From Spongiactinospora rosea (lineage in GTDB: Bacteria; Actinomycetota; Actinomycetes; Streptosporangiales; Streptosporangiaceae), in assembly GCF_003315795.1 (NCBI RefSeq), contig NZ_QMEY01000032.1, forward strand, positions 34,865 through 98,864: a stretch of DNA of 64,000 bases. Reading direction: 5' to 3'. Shown piece by piece: positions 35,309 through 43,614 of this stretch; the first letter of the stretch is position 1; the number at the start of each line of letters is the position of its first letter. The notes under the pieces were generated by a model that saw only the letters and a program-made list of their open reading frames with translations, made no database searches and had not been told where the DNA came from. The position numbers and the translations under genes are program-made.

Positions 35309-35388
35309 ACGTATTTTTCGGGCCGGTGTACGGACTAGCCTCGTGCCGGGGGCCGGACTAGTCCCGTTTCTGAGCTCTTTTCATGATC

Positions 35389-35511
35389 TGGGCTCACGAT
35401 GTGGTGTCCAGGCTCATCACTTGGGGTCCAGGCTCATGGCTTGGGGGTCTGGGCTCACGACTTGGAGGGCTGGGCTCACGACTTGGAGGGCTGGGCTCAC
35501 GACTTGACCAG
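35389..35511. repeat. Tandem 20-21 bp repeat reaching into the csoR 3' end
   Basis: About six units of TGGGCTCACGACTTGGAGGGC type. Units at 35450-35470 and 35471-35491 are identical; those to the left drift. The last unit contains the stop and final codons of csoR, so the array appears to have grown by copying the gene end. Confidence 0.85.
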
Positions 35512-35778
35512 GCGGGCTATCGCCGCGGAGGCCTCCTTGACCTTCTCCGACGCCTCCGGGCCGCCGGAGCTGATCGCGTCCGCCACGCAGTGGCCGATGT
35601 GGTCTTCCAGCAGGCCCAGGGCGACCGCCTGGAGGGCCCGGGTGGCCGCGGAGACCTGGGTGAGCACGTCGATGCAGTAAGAGTCTTCCTCGACCATCCG
35701 CTGCAGGCCCCGGATCTGCCCCTCGATACGCCGCAGCCGGGTGAGATACGCCTGCTTGTCCCCGCTGTACCCATGCAT
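35497..35778 (-). CDS. csoR: CsoR-family metal-sensing repressor
   Basis: 93 residues, all-helical. LTRLRRIEGQIRGLQRMVEE and the Cu(I) ligand pattern Cys-His-Cys (DSYCIDVL, EDHIGHCVADAI) are typical of CsoR, which binds operators until Cu(I) binds. No copper ATPase or chaperone is adjacent, so the target is elsewhere, or it is an RcnR/FrmR-like relative with another inducer. The 3' end lies within a tandem repeat array. Confidence 0.92.
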   Translation of the reverse strand: MHGYSGDKQAYLTRLRRIEGQIRGLQRMVEEDSYCIDVLTQVSAATRALQAVALGLLEDHIGHCVADAISSGGPEASEKVKEASAAIARLVKS

Positions 35779-35803
35779 GTACCCAAGCTACCGGTTAGCG
35801 GTA

Positions 35804-36877
35804 TCACCGCAGGGTAGTGAACAGCTCCTCCCACTGTTCCGCCACAGCGGGAGCGGCGTACCCGGCGGCGCTCGCCAGCGCGCCCGCGCCGAGGGCCCGG
35901 CGCCGCCGCTCGTCGTCGATGAGGGAGAGCAGGGCCGCCGCGTACGCCTCCACGTCGCCCTCGCCCTCCGGCACCAGCAGCCCGTTGCGGCCCGGCGTGA
36001 CGAACTGCCCCGGCCCGCGCGGGCTATCGAACCCCACCACCGGCACCCCGCAGCCCAGCGCCTCCATCACCGTCATGCCCAGCGCCTCGGCCTGCGAGGT
36101 GACCGCCACGATGGACGCCTTGGCGAACTCCCCGGTGAGGTCCGGCGTGGTCCCCATGAAGTAGACGTGGTTGTGCAGGCCCAGGGTGGCGACCAGGGCT
36201 CGCAGCCGCTTCTCCTCCGGCCCGCCGCCGTACAGGCGCAATCGCCAGTCCGGGCGCTTGTCGGCCACGGTGGCGAACGCGCGCAGCAGCCGGTCATAGC
36301 CCTTGACCGGCACCCAGCGCCCGCCGGCGGCCACGATCCGGTTGTCCATCCGCGAACGCGGCCATGGGGCCGCGGGCAGCGCGTCGGGCACCAGCCGTAT
36401 AGCGGTTCCAGGGGCATTGTCCAGCAGCCGGGTCCACTCCTCGGCGGCGGTCTCGGTGGCCGTCACCACGCCGTCCAGCCGCGGGTAGAACCGTTTGACC
36501 GGAGCCGGGCTCGGCGGCCTGCCCCACTCCCTGGCCAGCTTCAGCACCTCGCGCGGCGCGTGCCTGGCGGCCTGCACGGCGAGCGCGGGCCTGGTGGTGA
36601 TCAGTACGTCCGCGCGCAGCACGCGCAGCCTGCGCCACAGCGCGACCTCGGCGCGCATCTCACCGCGCGGGAGCAGGTGGCGTACGCCCGGCCGCACATC
36701 GACCAGCCAGCGCAGCTCCACCCGCGAATCGACCGGGAAGAACGGCTTGTCCCGGTGCCGTTTGACGCTGAGGATCTCCACCTCGTGGCGCTCGGCCAGC
36801 TCGGCCGCGAGATTGACGACGGACCGCACGTCACCGCGCATCCCGTACACCGACGGCAGCACCACGCAGATCCTCAA
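35804..36877 (-). CDS. Glycosyltransferase family 4
   Basis: 357 residues. GT-B fold: N-terminal MRICVVLPSVYGMRGDVRS, and the C-terminal nucleotide-sugar site (AAGGRWVPVKGYDRLLRAF, YGGGPEEKRLRALV) with the EX7E-like motif EALGMTVMEALGCGVPVVGF. It starts at TTG 36877 whose TTGA overlaps the stop of the upstream gene, so both are translationally coupled. It resembles enzymes building wall teichoic acid or surface polysaccharide. The acceptor is unknown. Confidence 0.9.
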   Translation of the reverse strand: MRICVVLPSVYGMRGDVRSVVNLAAELAERHEVEILSVKRHRDKPFFPVDSRVELRWLVDVRPGVRHLLPRGEMRAEVALWRRLRVLRADVLITTRPALAVQAARHAPREVLKLAREWGRPPSPAPVKRFYPRLDGVVTATETAAEEWTRLLDNAPGTAIRLVPDALPAAPWPRSRMDNRIVAAGGRWVPVKGYDRLLRAFATVADKRPDWRLRLYGGGPEEKRLRALVATLGLHNHVYFMGTTPDLTGEFAKASIVAVTSQAEALGMTVMEALGCGVPVVGFDSPRGPGQFVTPGRNGLLVPEGEGDVEAYAAALLSLIDDERRRRALGAGALASAAGYAAPAVAEQWEELFTTLR

Positions 36878-37698
36878 ACGCCGACCTCCAGGCGCAGCTC
36901 GTCGTCGGCGGTGAAGGCCGGCCGGACGGGCACACCGTCCACGGTCGCGGCCGGGTAGTGCAGGCGGCGGCGTTTGCCGTCCACGTCGTCGAGCATCGCC
37001 GCCAGGCGCAGCGGGCCGGGCACGCCCTCCACCTCTAAGGAGGGCTGCCACTCGCCGGTGGCGGCGTTGGTCGCCTCGACGACGTCGCACAGCGACAGGG
37101 CCGCGTGGAACCGTACGCCCTGGACCGTCGCGGCGGCGGTGAGCACGGTGGCAGGTGTGTCCTGGTGCAGCGCGAGACGGGCCTCGTGGCGCGAGTCGTC
37201 GTCGGAAAGGCCGGTGTACGCGAGCAGCCCGGTCACCTCGAACCGGCCCTCCCGGAACCACACCGCCCGCACCTCCGCCACCGGCCGCGCCTCGGATATC
37301 TTCAGCGCCAGATTGCCGTTGAGGGTGCGGTAGGCCCGGTAGGCGATGGTCCGCCTGGCGAGCGCGTAGGCGTCGAGGTGATCGAGCGAGAAGCCGGGAT
37401 CGGTGCTCTTCAGCCGTACCCGCTGCGCGCCCCGCCCGAGATAGGCGTCCCACCTGCCGGGTTCGAGCCGCAACGCGGCCAGCGACACGGCCAGCGCCGC
37501 GTCCCGCACCTCCGGGCTCCACGCTCCGAGCGGCACCCGCCGCTCCTCACCACTGCCCCGGCGGCGCAGCACCAGCTCCGCCTCCTGCCCGAGCGGGCGA
37601 TCCACGGCGAGCCGCAGCGAGAGCACATCGGCCAAGGTGACCTCGGCATCGGTGACCACGACGCGCACCCGCCAGCCCTCCCCCTCGAATTGAGCCAC
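36874..37698 (-). CDS. Hypothetical protein coupled to glycosyltransferase
   Basis: 274 residues. No transmembrane or signal peptide. Mostly beta-strand pattern (WRVRVVVTDAEVTLADVLSL, VWFREGRFEVTGLLAYTG, VQGVRFHAALSLCDVV) with repeated sandwich-like strands, such as those joined to teichoic-acid or glycan-synthesising transferases in actinomycetes. Its TGA overlaps the TTG start of the glycosyltransferase, so the products likely act together. Function is inferred only. Confidence 0.75.
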   Translation of the reverse strand: MAQFEGEGWRVRVVVTDAEVTLADVLSLRLAVDRPLGQEAELVLRRRGSGEERRVPLGAWSPEVRDAALAVSLAALRLEPGRWDAYLGRGAQRVRLKSTDPGFSLDHLDAYALARRTIAYRAYRTLNGNLALKISEARPVAEVRAVWFREGRFEVTGLLAYTGLSDDDSRHEARLALHQDTPATVLTAAATVQGVRFHAALSLCDVVEATNAATGEWQPSLEVEGVPGPLRLAAMLDDVDGKRRRLHYPAATVDGVPVRPAFTADDELRLEVGV

Positions 37699-38126
37699 GC
37701 GTCTGTGAGGTTACCGTGATTCTTCCGTAATGTGGAGAAGCCGCTTTGTCCAGACTTACCCACCCTCGCCCGAAGCCTGGCCGGTAAGGGACATCGGACG
37801 GCCCCTTCCCACGCCGACCGCCGCCACCCGCCGGCGCCCGCCACCGCCCGGCGCAAGGACTCGGCCGAACGACGCCACCCCGGCCCCGGCGGCCCGCCAC
37901 GGCGACCCGGCCAACGGCTCGGGCGAGCCGGCTCCACCACCACCCACGAATGACCAGAAAGTGGATACCTATTGGGCTGTCAGATGGCCATTCATACGAT
38001 GAGGATAAATGCGTCTGGAAAATCACTTAAAACGACAGCACAAGCTCCCTGAGAATCCTGCCGAGCTCGTCAGGGCAGCGAATTTCTGCAATTCATGAAC
38101 CCCATCCCTCGGAAAGGTGAATTTCC
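37699..38126. other. Intergenic region
   Basis: About 430 bp. The first part is Pro/Arg-type GC-rich DNA without a credible gene; the last 150 bp are AT-richer and probably hold the promoter of the secreted protein. GGAAAGG near 38112 is its RBS. Confidence 0.45.
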
Positions 38127-38489
38127 GTGAAACGAATGGCCAAGAACGCGATTCTGGCGACACTGGCATCCGTCGCCATGACCGCCTCGCTCACCGTCAC
38201 CGCGCCGGCCGCGTTCGCGATCAACAGGGTCGACTGCGGCCGCAGCGACTTCACGTGGGTCGAGCTCCACTTCTCCGGCGGCGGCGCCGAGGACTGGTGC
38301 TACGCCAATCGCGGTGAGGCCGGCATCCGCGGCGGCGCGTGGCTGGACAAGATTCACACGGGCAACAACCGCGTCCAGTGGTTCGGGGACGGAAGGTGGC
38401 AGCCCGCCCAGCCGATCAACAAGTGGACGACGTTCCACTTCCCGAACCACCCGGGCGGCGTCAACATAACCGCCATCAGAATCGTCTGA
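38127..38489 (+). CDS. Secreted beta/gamma-crystallin-like protein (SKLP type)
   Basis: 120 residues from GTG 38127. Sec signal peptide with cleavage near APAAFA-INRV (~30). The mature part, NRVDCGRSDFTWVELHF, WCYANRGE, NRVQWFGDGRWQ and KWTTFHFPNH, follows the crystallin-fold family of Streptomyces killer-toxin-like protein and metalloprotease inhibitor. Two Cys (DCGR, WCYAN) can pair. Possible roles are antifungal toxin, inhibitor or developmental surface protein. A strong palindrome follows the gene. Confidence 0.85.
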   Translation: MKRMAKNAILATLASVAMTASLTVTAPAAFAINRVDCGRSDFTWVELHFSGGGAEDWCYANRGEAGIRGGAWLDKIHTGNNRVQWFGDGRWQPAQPINKWTTFHFPNHPGGVNITAIRIV

Positions 38490-38505
38490 CCCACCGGCGA
38501 TAACA

Positions 38506-38535
38506 GGGGCGGCGATCGGGCCCGATCGCCGCCCC
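38506..38535. terminator. Palindromic terminator
   Basis: Perfect 30-bp palindrome (15 bp arms beginning GGGGCGGCGATC) located 17 nt after the crystallin-like gene. It can form a long hairpin on either strand. Confidence 0.8.
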
Positions 38536-38913
38536 ACCCCCTTGTTCCCGGTCATCAGTACCCCTATATCGGCAGCGAGCCCGCCCCATCAGGCCGGTAG
38601 CCACCGACTCGCGCCCATCCGGGTCCGCGCACGACCACACCCCCGCAGCGTCTTCGACGGCTTCCCGCAGCCGCAACGGACCGTGCCGACGTACCGTCCA
38701 CCCGTTCCCCGCCTGCCGGGTGATCGCCTGGGAACCGGTGTCACGTACCTGCCACAACCACAGGAACTGGGGTGTACGGCCCGGCACATGCCGCCACCTC
38801 GTCGCCTCCCAATGCCGATCTCCAGGACCTTCTCACCGTCGCCGATACCGGCCATCAGGATTCACCGGCCATCATTGCCGGTGAACCGGATTCCAGACGA
38901 CCCCGGTGCGGGA
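38536..38913. other. Intergenic region, no gene seen
   Basis: About 380 bp between the terminator and the 3' end of the oxygenase-like gene. Open frames on both strands lack family features, and codon use is irregular. Possibly decayed DNA at the edge of the RiPP region. Confidence 0.4.
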
Positions 38914-39648
38914 TTACGGGCGAGGAGGTTCCGGCTGTTCGAGCCCCAGCCAGAAGGCCGCTGTAGAGGGCACGTCCGTACCCAAGGTGGATCCGTCATG
39001 GGGCAGCAACTCGGTCGGTGCGAGATATCCGTCTCCCTGCTCAAGCCGGATGCGCAGGCAGCGCAGTGGCCGTCCCTCCGCGACATAGCGGCGTACGTCA
39101 TCGGTGTGCGGCCAGTTCTCAACTGCGGCCACCCCATACAGCTCCTGACATATCTCCTGAATGTCCCGATCGCCGAGGAGTAGATACCTTGGCCCTGGAC
39201 CAAGGTTGAGGCCCAGCCGGCGGCGGGAACGGTGCCGGGCGGCCTGCGGTCGCCGATCGAAGTTGTCCACGTGCAGCCCGATGCGCTGGTCGATCGAGTG
39301 GTCCCTGGTGGTGGTCGTGAGACCTCCACGGTTCACCACACACCCGAGGAGTTCGGTCGGCCAGCGGCCGTCGAGCGGATCGAGCTCGGCCGCCGCGTCC
39401 CGCCGGCTGTGCTCGCCAGCGCCGAACAACGGCAACTCGCATCGCACCAGTTCGACAAGGCGGCCGGTCTCCGTCGCGTCCGACGCTTGAAACCGATCGG
39501 CCTCCTCCCTGGTCAAAGGCTGCCAGTCGTCCACCGGGACTACCGCACCTTCGTCGTAATCCTCCTTTGCGCCGGCCTGGCGGACCGTGGCGATCTCGCA
39601 TCGTCCGATCAAGTCGGCGAAGGAATCGAAGATCAAGCGGATGCCCAC
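38914..39648 (-). CDS. Putative 2-oxoglutarate/Fe(II) oxygenase-like protein
   Basis: 244 residues from GTG 39648 with GGGGGA upstream. The N-terminal half is unassigned. The C-terminal half has GLHVDNFDR (HxD-type iron ligands), RRRLGLNLGPGPRYLLLGD, and GDGYLAPTELLPHDGST with a distal His, then a conserved SGTxxF-like TAAFWLG end. This order matches a streptomycete family which I judge to be 2OG-Fe(II)-type oxygenases; not a tested activity. It follows the pentapeptide gene by 25 nt in the cyclophane RiPP locus, so it could modify the peptide. Confidence 0.6.
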   Translation of the reverse strand: MGIRLIFDSFADLIGRCEIATVRQAGAKEDYDEGAVVPVDDWQPLTREEADRFQASDATETGRLVELVRCELPLFGAGEHSRRDAAAELDPLDGRWPTELLGCVVNRGGLTTTTRDHSIDQRIGLHVDNFDRRPQAARHRSRRRLGLNLGPGPRYLLLGDRDIQEICQELYGVAAVENWPHTDDVRRYVAEGRPLRCLRIRLEQGDGYLAPTELLPHDGSTLGTDVPSTAAFWLGLEQPEPPRP

Positions 39649-39673
39649 GTTGTTCCCCCGTTCGATCGAACCG

Positions 39674-40366
39674 CTAGGCATCCTCGCCGTAGGTGACGTC
39701 CAGCTCTGCGGCCAGCGCCTCACCGAGTTGATGGACCTGCGACCGCTCGATCGTCACCCCCTTGAGGGAGCCGACGCCGCGGATGGCGGACAGGTCCTGG
39801 CCTCGTAGATCGCACCCACGGAGATGGCCGCCGACGAATTCGGTTCGCCGCAGTTCACACTCGTCGAACAGGGCCCTGCTGAGGTCTACTCCAGTGAAGG
39901 CCGCCTCCTGTAGCGAGCACCCCGTGAAGATCAGCCCCCCTGCACCACGATAGCGGTTGACGGCCGGGCTACTGGCGAAGCCGGCATAGTCCAGCCGACA
40001 CCGCTCGAACATCACGTCGTCGAGAGTGACGTCGTCGAACGCGGCCCCGAGAAGCTTGCAGTTGGTGAACTTCACGCGAGAGAGCTTGCTATCACTCCAG
40101 CGCAGCTCGGACAGCTCGCAGTCCACGAACTCCACCGAGGACACCCGCAGGCCATGGAAAACCACACGCTGTACCCGGAGGTCGGCGACGCGCCCGGTCG
40201 AAAGGGCTATATCGTTCAGCGAAAGCTGGCGCAGGTCCGACCCGGCATAGACGAATTCGGCCAGCTTTCCCTCGTTGCCTACATCCAGCGAGTTCGTGGC
40301 TGTGAGAAATTCCTCCTCCACGGCGGGAAGCAGAACCTGCACACCACGAATCGTGCTGCATTCCAT
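39674..40366 (-). CDS. Pentapeptide-repeat protein in RiPP locus
   Basis: 230 residues. From ~70 to ~205, five-residue repeats A(D/N)LxX-like give a right-handed beta-helix: SSVEFVDCELSELRWSDSKL, RVKFTNCKLLGAAFDDVTL, EAAFTGVDLSRALFDECEL and GCDLRGQDL. The first ~60 residues are unrelated. No membrane segment. Such proteins include self-resistance factors and scaffolds. It lies 69 nt downstream of the precursor peptide gene, on the same strand; a protective role is a reasonable guess. Confidence 0.85.
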   Translation of the reverse strand: MECSTIRGVQVLLPAVEEEFLTATNSLDVGNEGKLAEFVYAGSDLRQLSLNDIALSTGRVADLRVQRVVFHGLRVSSVEFVDCELSELRWSDSKLSRVKFTNCKLLGAAFDDVTLDDVMFERCRLDYAGFASSPAVNRYRGAGGLIFTGCSLQEAAFTGVDLSRALFDECELRRTEFVGGHLRGCDLRGQDLSAIRGVGSLKGVTIERSQVHQLGEALAAELDVTYGEDA

Positions 40367-40435
40367 CGCTCAGTCTCCATTACGGCTCCAGCCGTCGGTG
40401 CCACAGCGCCCCGCAACGGCACCAGTCACTAAAAC

Positions 40436-40609
40436 CTACTTTTTATTCCAGTTGTCCCAGCTCGGACGGTTATCAAAGGGTCCGGGGCTCTTCTTCCAGT
40501 TGTCCCAACTAGGCTGATTGTCGAATCCATCGATTGGAGGAGGGCCGCTGGAGGTCAACTCCATCATGACCGGCGCCCGCGAAGCGGCAAGTCGCTCTAG
40601 AATCGTCAC
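40436..40609 (-). CDS. amcA: AmcA-like cyclophane RiPP precursor peptide
   Basis: 57 residues from GTG 40609, whose GTGA overlaps the stop of the radical SAM gene. Leader (~1-28) starts MTILERLAASRAPVMMELTS; the core has two near-identical units, FDNQPSWDNWKK and FDNRPSWDNWNKK, ending at the C-terminus. Aromatic-x-Asn repeats (WDN, FDN) are the substrates of three-residue cyclophane-forming radical SAM maturases, and the unit fits the actinobacterial multiple-cyclophane (Amc) family. Gene order maturase, precursor, pentapeptide protein, oxygenase supports this. The upstream maturase seems damaged, so whether the peptide is matured is open. Confidence 0.8.
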   Translation of the reverse strand: MTILERLAASRAPVMMELTSSGPPPIDGFDNQPSWDNWKKSPGPFDNRPSWDNWNKK

Positions 40610-41539
40610 CCGTTTTCCTCTCGTGTGGCCATGTCGGCCAGTGCCGTTACCAGGGCTTGCCGGGAGACGCGGCAGTAGTTGGTCTCAGTCCGGTCGAAGC
40701 GTCCGTGCTCGAAGTACCGGTTGCCCGCCTGGGCGCCGCGACACCAGGAGAAGAGGTCGCACGTGGTTTCGCAGCCATCCAGGCCGTCCAGGAACTCCTG
40801 AACATAACGAAGGCGATGGGCATGTGCCAAGATCACGGGGATGGACTGCCGCAGCACGTTGCCCGCCAGGAAGTCATCGTAGGCCGGGGCGGTGATACCG
40901 GCCAGTTCCGGGCTGAGCAGCACCACGTCCCCATTCCAGGCCACAGTGGGGATCGGATCGAGGAGGTGCTGGTCCCAGTGAGCCTCACAGCCCTCGCGGA
41001 GCAGGCGCCTGCGGGCCCACCACCGAGATCGCCGAGAAGGGGATGCGACGTTCCCGCAGGAGGGCGATGCCTTGGGTGATTCGGTCGAAGGCCGGCCGCT
41101 GCGCGATGTCCGCGCGGTCAGAATTCAGCTCTGCGGGGCCGTCGATGCTGACGCCTACATGAATGCCGTAGGCAACGATGAGGTCGCACCATTGGGCGTT
41201 GATCAAAGTGGCGTTGGTCTGGACACAGTGGCTGACGAATCCGGCGCGGCGCAGCTCCTCGAAGGGCTCCAGCAAGGCGGTGAACTTCCGGACCCCGAGC
41301 ACAAGCGGCTCTCCTCCATGCCAAACGATCTCCAGGGGATGTTCCATTTCAGCCATCATTTCCACTGATATGGCGATAGCTCTGGACACCTCCACCGGCA
41401 TCTCGTTTCTGAGACGACGATGAGGCAGGTAGCAGTACCCGCAGTCCAGATTGCACAAAGTGGTCGGCTGGATTATCAGGGCGCGCGGGCGAGATGCGAA
41501 TCGAAGATCGTAGCGAGCGCGCCCACCGTGATGTGTCAT
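40606..41539 (-). pseudogene. Radical SAM/SPASM peptide maturase (AmcB-like), internally deleted and frameshifted
   Basis: The N-terminal part (ATG 41539 to stop 40985, 184 residues) holds the [4Fe-4S] motif CNLDCGYC (Cys29, 33, 36), WHGGEPL and VGVSIDGP. The C-terminal part, in another frame to 40606, has the SPASM-type cysteines (GCETTC, SWCRGAQAGNRYFEHG, NYCRVS) and TVAWNGDVVLLSPEL. Between ISVVGPQAP and DPIPTVAW only ~20 codons remain, whereas relatives have roughly 100 residues there. Thus an internal deletion with a frame change inactivated it, unless the assembly is wrong. The precursor gene starts inside its last codons. Confidence 0.75.
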
Positions 41540-41702
41540 CGCTTCTCCTGAGGATGCACCAGCTAAATGTACATGGCTATAAGCTGCCCAGCTGGTTAGT
41601 GTCCACTACGTCCGTTCGGTCCGCTTCAGGAAAATGAGGGACACCCTCCAACCGCCCCCTTACCCCCGCGGTCTCCCCGTCACCGGATGCCATGGCGGCC
41701 GG

Positions 41703-41999
41703 TCACATCTGCGCTCGGAATTCGTCGTACGCGCCCCGCCTCGCCTCCAGCACGAAGCGGCTCCAGGAATCTCCTGTGGTGACGATGTAGGAACGTGGGC
41801 CCGCTATCAGGTCACCGATGTTCAGCCTCAGCAGATCTTCGTACCGCTCCGGCGTGGCCGTGCCGCCTTTCACCGCTGTGAGCCATCTGCTGAACGCCCT
41901 GCGGGACATATGAATGCCGTTGCTGGTTTCGTCGCAGTCGTCCCATATACGCAGCCACGTTCCGGTACCGAGCCTGGCGACCTGAACCATCAAAGCCAT
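41703..41999 (-). CDS. Hypothetical protein upstream of the RiPP maturase
   Basis: 98 residues from ATG 41999 with GGAGG at proper distance. Starts MALMVQVARLGTGTWLRIWD; later VKGGTATPERYEDLLRLNIG and SWSRFVLEARRGAYDEF. No family recognised. Soluble. It is on the same strand as the RiPP genes, 163 bp before the maturase, and could be part of that cluster or of the neighbouring XRE/DUF397 region. Confidence 0.6.
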   Translation of the reverse strand: MALMVQVARLGTGTWLRIWDDCDETSNGIHMSRRAFSRWLTAVKGGTATPERYEDLLRLNIGDLIAGPRSYIVTTGDSWSRFVLEARRGAYDEFRAQM

Positions 42000-42259
42000 T
42001 GCACAGCCTCCAGCTCTCGGCTCCCAGTCAAGAATTGTCCTATTTATCGGTTGTCGTATATCTGTCGGCGAGTGGCCTGCTGGCGTCATGATTGTATCCG
42101 TCATTTATAACGTCCATCGGGTGGTGCTAATGTGCCCGACGTCGGACGTTCCTGTCCGGTGGAGCCGCGCGACAATTTGGTGATTGTTGGCCACTCGTCG
42201 TGTCACCAGAAGTCTGATGTCGTCACCAGCCTGTCGGTCGCCAGGGAAATGGAGCCCCC

Positions 42260-43077
42260 ATGGCCAAGGAAACGCACTCCCCGAAGTCCCGCTTCGGCGC
42301 CGAGCTGCGCCGCCGTCGCGAAGAAAAGGGCTGGACCCAGCGGAGCCTCGCGGCCCATCTAGGGTATGGGCATTCGCTGATCGGTCATATCGAACGAGGT
42401 ACCCGAAACCCGCAAAAAGTGTTCGCCGAGAGGTGTGATGAGGTCTTTGGGCTCGATGGGTATTTTGTTCGACTCTGGCGCCTCACCAACGAGGCCCCGA
42501 CAGGTCCGCTGTGGTACGCGAAGTGGAAGGACGAGATCGAGCCCGAAGCCGAGGTCCTGCGGACCTGGGACCCTCTGGTCATTCCGGGCCTCCTACAGAC
42601 GGAGGCATACGCCCGCGCCCTCATCGCGGGCGGCGAGTCAGCCGCGCACGAAATCGAAGACCGAGTCCGTGCCCGAATGGGTCGTAGGGGCGCCCTAGAG
42701 CGCGCGAAGCCGCCAGAACTCTGGGTGTTCCTGGACGAGGGGTATTGTACCGCCAGGTCGGCACGCCACAGCTCATGGTCGATCAGCTTGATCACCTGCT
42801 GGAGGTGATGGCCAAGCCATGGGTGAGGGTGCAGGTCGTGCCCTTGAGCGCACACACCTATGCCGGTCTGGCCGGTGGGTTCATCATCGCGGAATCCAGT
42901 AGCCAGCCCACCGCCGTATCCATAGAATCGGCCGGACATGGCGAGGTATCCACAGAGCCAGAGCTGGTGCGCCTGATCTGGCGTCGATATGACAGGATAC
43001 GGACCGAGGTACTCCGTCCCGATGAGACCGTAGACTTGATCACGAAAGCGCGGGACCAATGGATGCAGCAGATTTGA
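42260..43077 (+). pseudogene. XRE regulator with DUF5753 domain, frameshifted
   Basis: The first frame (42260-42808) has a HTH_XRE domain (ELRRRREEKGWTQRSLAAHL, ~15-34) and the start of DUF5753 (VIPGLLQTEAYARALI). After LWVFLDEG the frame turns to nonsense, while the expected LYRQVGTPQLMVDQLDHLL and the rest of DUF5753 (VVPLSAHTYAGLAGGF) continue in another frame to 43077. One extra G in the GGGG run at 42739-42742 would restore DEGVLYRQVG. It is thus a one-base deletion, real or a sequence error. Such regulators pair with DUF397 proteins, and one follows directly. Confidence 0.8.
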
Positions 43078-43280
43078 GCAGCGCCGACCTTTCCTCGGCC
43101 ACTTGGAAGAAGAGCAGCTACTCTGCGGATGGTGGCGGCAACTGCGTCGAGATTGCCGGTAATATCTCCGGAGTCGTCGGAGTAAGGGACAGCAAGAATC
43201 CCACCGGCCCCACGCTCCGATTCACCCCCGACGAGTGGCGGACCTTCCTCACCGGCATCAAAAACGGCCAAACCCCCTAG
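43059..43280 (+). CDS. DUF397 domain protein
   Basis: 73 residues. WKKSSYSADGGGNCVEIAG, VGVRDSKNPTGPTLRFTPDE and W...F are the DUF397 pattern. These small proteins accompany XRE/DUF5753 regulators in actinomycetes and act in their pathways in development and stress, often as antagonists. Its ATG overlaps the 3' end of the regulator, so it is translationally coupled to it. Confidence 0.92.
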   Translation: MDAADLSSADLSSATWKKSSYSADGGGNCVEIAGNISGVVGVRDSKNPTGPTLRFTPDEWRTFLTGIKNGQTP

Positions 43281-43293
43281 CCGGCATCCCGAC

Positions 43294-43324
43294 AGGCCCC
43301 CTTCCCTACCAAAGGTGGGGGCCT
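43294..43324 (+). terminator. Stem-loop after DUF397 gene
   Basis: AGGCCCCC / GGGGGCCT, 8-bp stem with a 15-nt loop, 13 nt after the stop. No U tract, but typical for GC-rich actinomycete terminators. Confidence 0.6.
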
Positions 43325-43356
43325 CGCCCCGCTGGCGCGATCATAAAAGGGGGCCA

Positions 43357-43470
43357 ATGGATTCAGCAGGAGTGAGCAGCACGGACCTTTCCTTGGCAGT
43401 CTGGAGAAAGAGCTGTAGGTCAAGCGGCAGCGGTGGCAGCCGCGGTGAGGTGGTGGGAGCGGGTTCGGCC
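43357..43470 (+). pseudogene. Truncated DUF397 gene copy
   Basis: ATG 43357 starts a second DUF397-like N-terminus (MDSAGVSSTDLSLAVWRKS, then SGSGGSRGEVVGAGS) similar to the intact gene just upstream, but the typical VAVRDSK..G..L.F part is missing and the frame runs into unrelated sequence. It looks like a duplicate that lost its 3' half. Confidence 0.65.
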
Positions 43471-43614
43471 CAGGTACACCGCTCCTTGATCTCTTCTCTA
43501 GCCCACAGTGCGTCGTCCAAGTCAATGGGGCATAGTTGGCGATGGCTGCGAGCAATACAGGACTTCGAGGAATGGGCCCCTTGGCGAGCGAGGAGCGCTC
43601 CGGGCCGGTTACGA

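Noticed and set aside
35389..35511. Possible CRISPR array
   Set aside because: Units are contiguous without spacers of constant length and derive from the csoR gene end.
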